From JBAXTE01 sp963556065 (GTDB lineage Bacteria; Bacteroidota; Bacteroidia; Bacteroidales; WCHB1-69), in contig CAUVYH020000024.1 in NCBI GenBank assembly GCA_963556065.3, forward strand, positions 5,871-69,870: 64,000 nucleotides of DNA, read 5' to 3'. The notes below the pieces were generated by a model that was not told the DNA's origin, did no database searches, and saw only the letters and a list, made by a program, of their open reading frames with translations. Shown one piece after another: positions 63,542-64,000 of this stretch (within the stretch, counting starts at the first letter, position 1; every line of letters starts with the position of its first letter). The position numbers and the translations under genes were made by a program.

Positions 63542-64000
63542 TTATTGTTTGTTTACATGTACTTGTTGAATAGCCAGTTGTTGAGCTACATTTTGTGCTA
63601 GAATTGAAAAAGCTCGCCCCGCAATGGATGCTTCATCCGTAACAATCGGTTTTCCGGCATCCCCTGATTCGAAATACTTTGAACGATAGGAATTTGAGCC
63701 AACAAAGGAATATCTAGCAAATCGGCCAGTTGCTTACACCCGTCTTTGCCGAAAATATAGTATTTAGCATCGGGTAGTTCGGCAGGAGTAAAATAGGCCA
63801 TATTTTCAACAATGCCTAAAATAGGGACATCTAGCGGTTCCATGCCGAACAGCGCAATTGCTTTTTTTTACATCTGCAACCGCAACTTTTTGAGGAGTGC
63901 CTACTACTACAGCGCCAGCCAGCGTGAGCCCCTGAACCAGCGTAAGATGAATATCTCCGGTACCGGGAGGCATATCGCAGATTAGGTAATCAAGTTCGCC
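63542..64000 (-). pseudogene. mrp: Mrp/NBP35-type iron-sulfur carrier ATPase, C-terminal part, two frame breaks (runs off the window)
   Basis: Three frames join into one protein. From the window edge: LICDMPPGTGDIHLTLVQG, VVVGTPQKVAVADVKK (first break in an A8 run, 63862-63869), then the middle frame MEPLDVPILGIVENMAYF, GKDGCKQLADLLDIPLLAQIPIV, then a second break where a G4 run (63661-63664) needs one more G, after which GDAGKPIVTDEASIAGRAFS and a Gln-rich tail run to a stop at 63542. Both breaks are in homopolymers and conserved sequence lies on both sides, so sequence error is the simplest explanation. Mrp carries 4Fe-4S clusters to target proteins. Confidence 0.85.

Overview
The window is a chromosomal segment of a Bacteroidota bacterium, most likely an anaerobic or microaerobic member of the order Bacteroidales or a close relative. 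The evidence is: secreted proteins with type IX secretion system (T9SS) C-terminal sorting domains, a carboxypeptidase-like/TonB-dependent receptor, DUF4199, DUF1573, a Bacteroidota-type AMP nucleosidase beside DNA polymerase III delta, and the Bacteroidota -7 promoter box (TAnnTTTG) with A-rich leaders instead of Shine-Dalgarno sites. The DNA is AT-rich. No tRNA, rRNA, CRISPR array or insertion-sequence transposase was seen.

Layout. 1-5.7 kb: aminotransferase end, DUF1573 protein, HD-domain protein, a flavodiiron protein, a lipoprotein, a nitroreductase and a TonB-like protein. 5.8-12 kb: a type B T9SS cargo protein, a DUF4010 membrane protein and a frame-broken subtilisin with a T9SS tail. 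12-17 kb: HsdR_N-type nuclease-like protein, AMP nucleosidase (frame break at its fifth codon), holA and a frame-broken TonB-dependent receptor. 17-24 kb: minus-strand block uvrB, EEP-family hydrolase, two rhomboid proteases (one frame-broken), mutL and a small membrane protein. 24-28 kb: two T9SS cargo proteins. 28.6-34.4 kb: a two-gene phosphorelay with a six-PAS hybrid kinase. 34.5-38.3 kb: a gingipain-like C25 peptidase. 38.3-41 kb: DUF4199, glycosyltransferase and heptose genes gmhA/gmhB. 41-48.5 kb: MORN-repeat protein, mnmA, lipoprotein, subtilisin, a secreted repeat protein and a CYTH phosphatase. 48.7-52.2 kb: M23 peptidase, dxr and rseP. 52.2-52.9 kb: a small GIY-YIG nuclease gene between two direct copies of a palindromic repeat array. 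53-56 kb: two outer-membrane beta-barrel proteins. 56-60.6 kb: accessory region with a repeat-rich gene desert and then two cassette-like units, one with an Abi-C/HEPN-like protein and one with a PHP-ABC ATPase plus a small partner. 60.7-64 kb: ychF, patatin, a NifU-like scaffold and Mrp (two frame breaks).

How the genes work together. The T9SS cargo, the PorV-like barrel and the TonB components point to a cell that degrades proteins outside the cell and takes up the products. Flavodiiron protein and nitroreductase fit O2/NO and redox detoxification in a mostly anaerobic life. GmhA/GmhB and the glycosyltransferase serve surface polysaccharide; dxr gives isoprenoids.

Most unusual parts: (i) the GIY-YIG gene with its flanking hairpin arrays (51-nt period), which looks like a REP/RAYT-style element but with a GIY-YIG nuclease; (ii) the 57-60.5 kb segment, whose boundaries match the topology of integron cassettes (attC-like 131-nt palindrome; each unit starts and ends with complementary heptamer/nonamer boxes) and which carries a plausible, little-described defence module. 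Six single-base frame breaks in otherwise conserved genes, four of them in homopolymers, are most simply explained as sequence errors, although one of them lies exactly on a classic A-AAA-AAG slippery heptamer.
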